25,356 bases of DNA from JBJEQG01 sp051881635 (GTDB taxonomy: Bacteria > Bacillota > Clostridia > Oscillospirales > Acutalibacteraceae), in contig JBJEQG010000024.1 of NCBI GenBank assembly GCA_051881635.1, positions 1 through 25,356 of the forward strand. The letters run 5' to 3'. A model generated the notes under the pieces. The model was not told the DNA's origin. It made no database searches and saw only the letters and a list, made by a program, of their open reading frames with translations. How positions within the stretch are numbered: position 1 is the first letter of the stretch; each line of letters begins with the position of its first letter. The position numbers and the translations under genes were made by a program. Below, piece by piece: positions 22,695 through 25,356 of this stretch.

Positions 22695-23606
22695 ATGTGG
22701 GACTTTCTTAATACAGTCTATAATTGGGCGGTTGCTTTGATGTTGACTTTCAAAGTAACAGATGTTATTGATATTTTGGTTGTTGCCTTTATTATATATA
22801 ACCTTATAAAAATCATTCGTGAAACAAGAGCCGAACAACTTATTAAAGGTATCTTTATTGTTGTCATTGCCTTTTTGTTGGCAACGATTTTGAACTTAAA
22901 AATGCTTTCCTCACTCTTTACGACCTTCTTTCAATTTGCGGTTTTGGCGGTATTTATTATCTTTCAGCCGGAAATCCGCCGTGCGTTGGAGCAAATCGGA
23001 CGCAGTAAAATCGGAAAATATTGGCATTTCTTCTATAACAACGAAAATAATGATGAAGATAGCGTGAAACAATATAAAGAATGTATCTATGCCGTATGTA
23101 AGGCTGCGGACGAATTCCAAAAATCCAAAACGGGAGCTTTAATCGTTTTTGAACGCCAAACCAAACTTGGCGATATTATCGATACGGGTACGATTATCAA
23201 TGCCAAACCGTCTGCCCCCATGCTGGGCAATATTTTTTTCAACAAAGCCCCTATGCATGACGGTGCTTTGGTTATCCGCAATGGTATGCTTTATGCCGCC
23301 GGCTGCTATTTGCCGCTGACAAAAGATAACAGTAATGTCAGTCTTGAACTTGGCACAAGACACCGTGCCGCTATCGGCATAAGCGAAAATTCAGACGCTG
23401 TGACAGTCGTTGTTTCTGAGGAAACGGGAACAATCTCTTTAACGCTCAACGGTAAAATCACACGCAATTATACCCGTGAAACGCTGAACAGTACATTGGA
23501 AGAACTGCTTATCCCTCAAACACCCGAAAAAACCGAGCGTATTTCTATTTTGACAAATAAGATAAGGGGCAACAAAAAAGATGGAAAAGAAGACAGCGAA
23601 AAATAA
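22695..23606 (+). CDS. cdaA: Diadenylate cyclase CdaA
   Basis: CdaA makes the second messenger c-di-AMP from two ATP at the membrane; the messenger controls potassium and osmolyte transport and wall stability. In the 303-residue protein three membrane segments (about 21-37, 51-67 and 76-92) precede the DAC domain. MHDGA contains the catalytic DGA (189-191), and GTRHRAAIG contains RHR (222-224). A GGGGGG run is the ribosome site, 6 nt before the ATG. The C-terminal 26 nt overlap the next gene, cdaR, its usual partner. Length is slightly above the usual ~270-285 because of a charged tail. Confidence 0.96.
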   Translation: MWDFLNTVYNWAVALMLTFKVTDVIDILVVAFIIYNLIKIIRETRAEQLIKGIFIVVIAFLLATILNLKMLSSLFTTFFQFAVLAVFIIFQPEIRRALEQIGRSKIGKYWHFFYNNENNDEDSVKQYKECIYAVCKAADEFQKSKTGALIVFERQTKLGDIIDTGTIINAKPSAPMLGNIFFNKAPMHDGALVIRNGMLYAAGCYLPLTKDNSNVSLELGTRHRAAIGISENSDAVTVVVSEETGTISLTLNGKITRNYTRETLNSTLEELLIPQTPEKTERISILTNKIRGNKKDGKEDSEK

Positions 23607-24870
23607 AAAAGAGCATAAAAATCTTGGAAAGCTATTTTATAATGATAAATTTGTCATGATTTTTTCGGCATTGACAGCATTCATTTTATGGATTGTCGTT
23701 TCAACAACTTCACAGGAGTCGATTGTATCCACAGTTACGGGTATTCCGATTTCTTTGCCGGAACTTTCCAATGAGCTGACCTTTTTCAATACGGAAGATT
23801 TAACCGCCGAAGTTCGTATTTCCGGAAATGCCCTAATTGTATCAACAATTTCAAAAAGCGATATTTATGTTACGGCGGCAGATGTAAGTGAAATTACAAG
23901 TCCGGGCGAATATACAATCAATCTTGTTCCGAAAAAAGGCAGCATAAAATCCGATTTCAACTTTGACACTGCACCAACTCCTTCCTCTGTGACAGTCTAT
24001 GTTGACCGCTATACCGAAAAGGAATTTGCCATTACAAATCAGGTTAGTATCCAGTCTGTGGCGGAAAACTGCTATGCCTCCTCCTCCACACTCTCACAAC
24101 AAACAGTAACAATCAGCGGTGCGGAATCCATAATCAACGAAATTGCCGAAGTCGCTGCCGTTTACACTTTCCCGGATACCCTTTATTCCACAACAACACA
24201 AACCGTTCCAATTGTACTTTATGATGCGAATCATCGTATTATTCAAAGCGAATACATCAAAATGAACATTGAATCCACTACCGTAACCATACCGATTTTG
24301 GAAACAAAGCGTGTACCTATTGAGGTTAAATACATCAATGTACCTGAAAGTGTTATTTTAGACAGTTCATGGGTTAGTGTATCTCCTTCTGAACTTTATA
24401 TTGCTGCTCCCGAAGATGTTATTGGCAATTTGGACAAAATAACTACAAGCGAAATCGACTTATCCACAATCAATCTCAGCAACAATAATATAACCGTACC
24501 CATAAATCTGCCGACAGGCTGCAAAAACCTCGACAGCATTGAACAGGTAACTGTTCAGTTTGATATGAAAGATATGGCACAAAAAAGCTTTTCGATTGAA
24601 AGTTTTTCAGTTATCAATCAGACCTCTGAGCGTCAGGCAACCGTTAGGAGCAAATCCTTAACCGTAACGCTGGTTGGTCCAAAAAGTGAAATTTATGAAT
24701 TGAAGTCCGAAGATATTACGGCTGTAATTGACATGAACAGTGATTTCCCTATGGGATTGACAGAAGCACCTGTTCAAATCAAACTTCCTAATAACGCTTC
24801 CGACTGTTGGGTTTATAATAAATATACAGTAACAATAAATGTATCGGAAACCGGATCCACAAATGCATAA
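23581..24870 (+). CDS. cdaR: YbbR-domain protein CdaR, regulator of CdaA
   Basis: CdaR is anchored in the membrane by one N-terminal segment (about 24-42, after a Lys-rich head). Its extracytoplasmic region (about 45-425) consists of four YbbR-type beta repeats, visible as repeated hydrophobic patterns with LxxxPxTVxV-like endings, for example PTPSSVTVYV. In other Firmicutes it binds CdaA and tunes c-di-AMP output. The start overlaps the end of cdaA by 26 nt in another frame, with AAGGGG about 11 nt before the ATG. The typical third gene, glmM, does not follow within the window; a thioredoxin gene does. Confidence 0.92.
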   Translation: MEKKTAKNKKEHKNLGKLFYNDKFVMIFSALTAFILWIVVSTTSQESIVSTVTGIPISLPELSNELTFFNTEDLTAEVRISGNALIVSTISKSDIYVTAADVSEITSPGEYTINLVPKKGSIKSDFNFDTAPTPSSVTVYVDRYTEKEFAITNQVSIQSVAENCYASSSTLSQQTVTISGAESIINEIAEVAAVYTFPDTLYSTTTQTVPIVLYDANHRIIQSEYIKMNIESTTVTIPILETKRVPIEVKYINVPESVILDSSWVSVSPSELYIAAPEDVIGNLDKITTSEIDLSTINLSNNNITVPINLPTGCKNLDSIEQVTVQFDMKDMAQKSFSIESFSVINQTSERQATVRSKSLTVTLVGPKSEIYELKSEDITAVIDMNSDFPMGLTEAPVQIKLPNNASDCWVYNKYTVTINVSETGSTNA

Positions 24871-24923
24871 AACATCACAACATATCCATAATAAATCTAA
24901 TCAAAAAAAGGAGATGTACAAAA

Positions 24924-25241
24924 ATGTCCGTTATTGAAATAACATCAGACAATTTTGAATCAGAGGTTCTGCACAAAGAGGGACTCGTTTTAGTCGATTT
25001 CAGTGCCGAAAGCCGTTGTATGCCCTGCCGTATGCTTGCCCCCGTTTTGGAGGAGGTTGCAGATGAGCTTGACGGTAATGTGGTTATCGGCAAAGTCGAT
25101 ACAGATGAAAACTTTGAACTTGCCGTTCAATTTGGCATTATGTCCGTTCCAACTTTAATTCTCTTTAAGGACGGTTCACCTTTACGCCAAACCGTTGGTT
25201 ATATGCCAAAAGATGAAGTCCTGTCCTTTATCCGCAATTAA
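24924..25241 (+). CDS. Thioredoxin-fold protein with CMPC active site
   Basis: The 105-residue protein has the full thioredoxin fold. VLVDFSAES leads to the redox site Cys32-Met-Pro-Cys35, followed by RMLAPVLEEVADEL. VDTDEN and the cis-proline SVPTLILFKDG (Pro76) are also present. The canonical WCGPC is replaced by RCMPC, so both the Trp before the first Cys and the Gly are missing. Length and the remaining motifs are normal, so it is probably an active thiol-disulfide protein with shifted redox potential or partner choice. AAGGAG lies 10 nt before the ATG. It is 53 nt after cdaR on the same strand and is followed by a terminator. No thioredoxin reductase is in view. Confidence 0.88.
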   Translation: MSVIEITSDNFESEVLHKEGLVLVDFSAESRCMPCRMLAPVLEEVADELDGNVVIGKVDTDENFELAVQFGIMSVPTLILFKDGSPLRQTVGYMPKDEVLSFIRN

Positions 25242-25317
25242 ATATTGTGAAGATTTTTTCAGAAAATGTTGAACTTTTGAAAAATTTGGACAAGTGAAAT
25301 ATACAATAAAACTCACG

Positions 25318-25347
25318 AAACCGTACGAACTTTGGTTCATACGGTTT
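25318..25347 (+). terminator. Intrinsic terminator after the thioredoxin gene
   Basis: The stem AAACCGTACGAAC (25318-25330) pairs with 25335-25347 with one mismatch and a TTTG tetraloop. It is followed by TATTTTG at the window edge. It would end the cdaA-cdaR-thioredoxin transcript. Confidence 0.8.
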
Positions 25348-25356
25348 TATTTTGTG

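Noticed and set aside
1..25356. A new defence, biosynthetic or mobile system
   Set aside because: I looked for nucleases, toxins, transposases, integrases, reverse transcriptases and RiPP genes in all frames and saw none. Most genes are conserved housekeeping genes.

Overview
The window looks like chromosome of a low-GC, Gram-positive anaerobe of the class Clostridia, most plausibly an Oscillospiraceae/Ruminococcaceae-type gut bacterium. The reasons are a PolC-type replicase, the pyrH-frr-uppS-cdsA-dxr-rseP-ispG-polC gene order, a CdaA/CdaR (YbbR) pair, a SipW-like signal peptidase, DUF3343 beside a class V cysteine desulfurase, strong AGGAGG ribosome sites and sigma-A promoters. The family-level assignment is inference. 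No tRNA, rRNA, phage, insertion sequence or CRISPR array was seen.

Left part (1-4860). Two adjacent minus-strand G3E/CobW-like GTPase genes form a probable metal-handling pair. One carries a long His-rich metal-binding stretch built from 36-bp DNA repeats. The other lacks the CxCC metal motif but has a C-terminal domain resembling the end of the YcgQ/TIGR03943 family. A metallophosphoesterase gene upstream has a nearly identical 70-bp promoter/leader to the His-rich GTPase. Then come a divergent SipW-like signal peptidase (+) and a convergent ATP-grasp enzyme (-), which share a bidirectional terminator.

Central part (4860-16453, all minus). This is the large housekeeping cluster, transcribed pyrH, frr, uppS, cdsA, dxr, rseP, ispG, a small membrane protein, polC. 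It links UMP kinase, ribosome recycling, undecaprenyl and CDP-diacylglycerol lipid synthesis, two MEP-pathway steps, an intramembrane protease and the replicative polymerase. Genes from uppS to the membrane protein are tightly packed or overlapping. The exceptions are hairpins between frr and uppS, a 72-nt gap between dxr and rseP, and an 83-nt GC-rich hairpin cluster between the membrane protein and polC. That cluster lies inside the over-long ATG-initiated polC frame; a TTG start just after it fits better.

Right part (16500-25356). A HAD phosphatase and the branched-chain aminotransferase IlvE lie on minus. On plus, DUF3343 and a cysteine-desulfurase-like enzyme form a two-gene unit linked to sulfur/selenium handling. 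A DUF2798 membrane protein follows, with a long structured leader, then an unrecognised AT-rich lipoprotein. Last is cdaA-cdaR (c-di-AMP synthesis and its regulator), followed by a thioredoxin with an unusual CMPC active site. Two small repeat families appear. A ~42-bp element occurs at 16596 and 20238. A 54-bp palindrome occurs at 21179 and 22443, on both sides of the lipoprotein gene, and its two copies show a compensatory base-pair change.

Best candidates for something new: the duplicated promoter joining a GTPase and a phosphoesterase, the CxCC-less GTPase fusion, the structured element before polC, the leader of the DUF2798 gene and the two repeat families. I did not find a clear new multi-gene defence or biosynthetic system.
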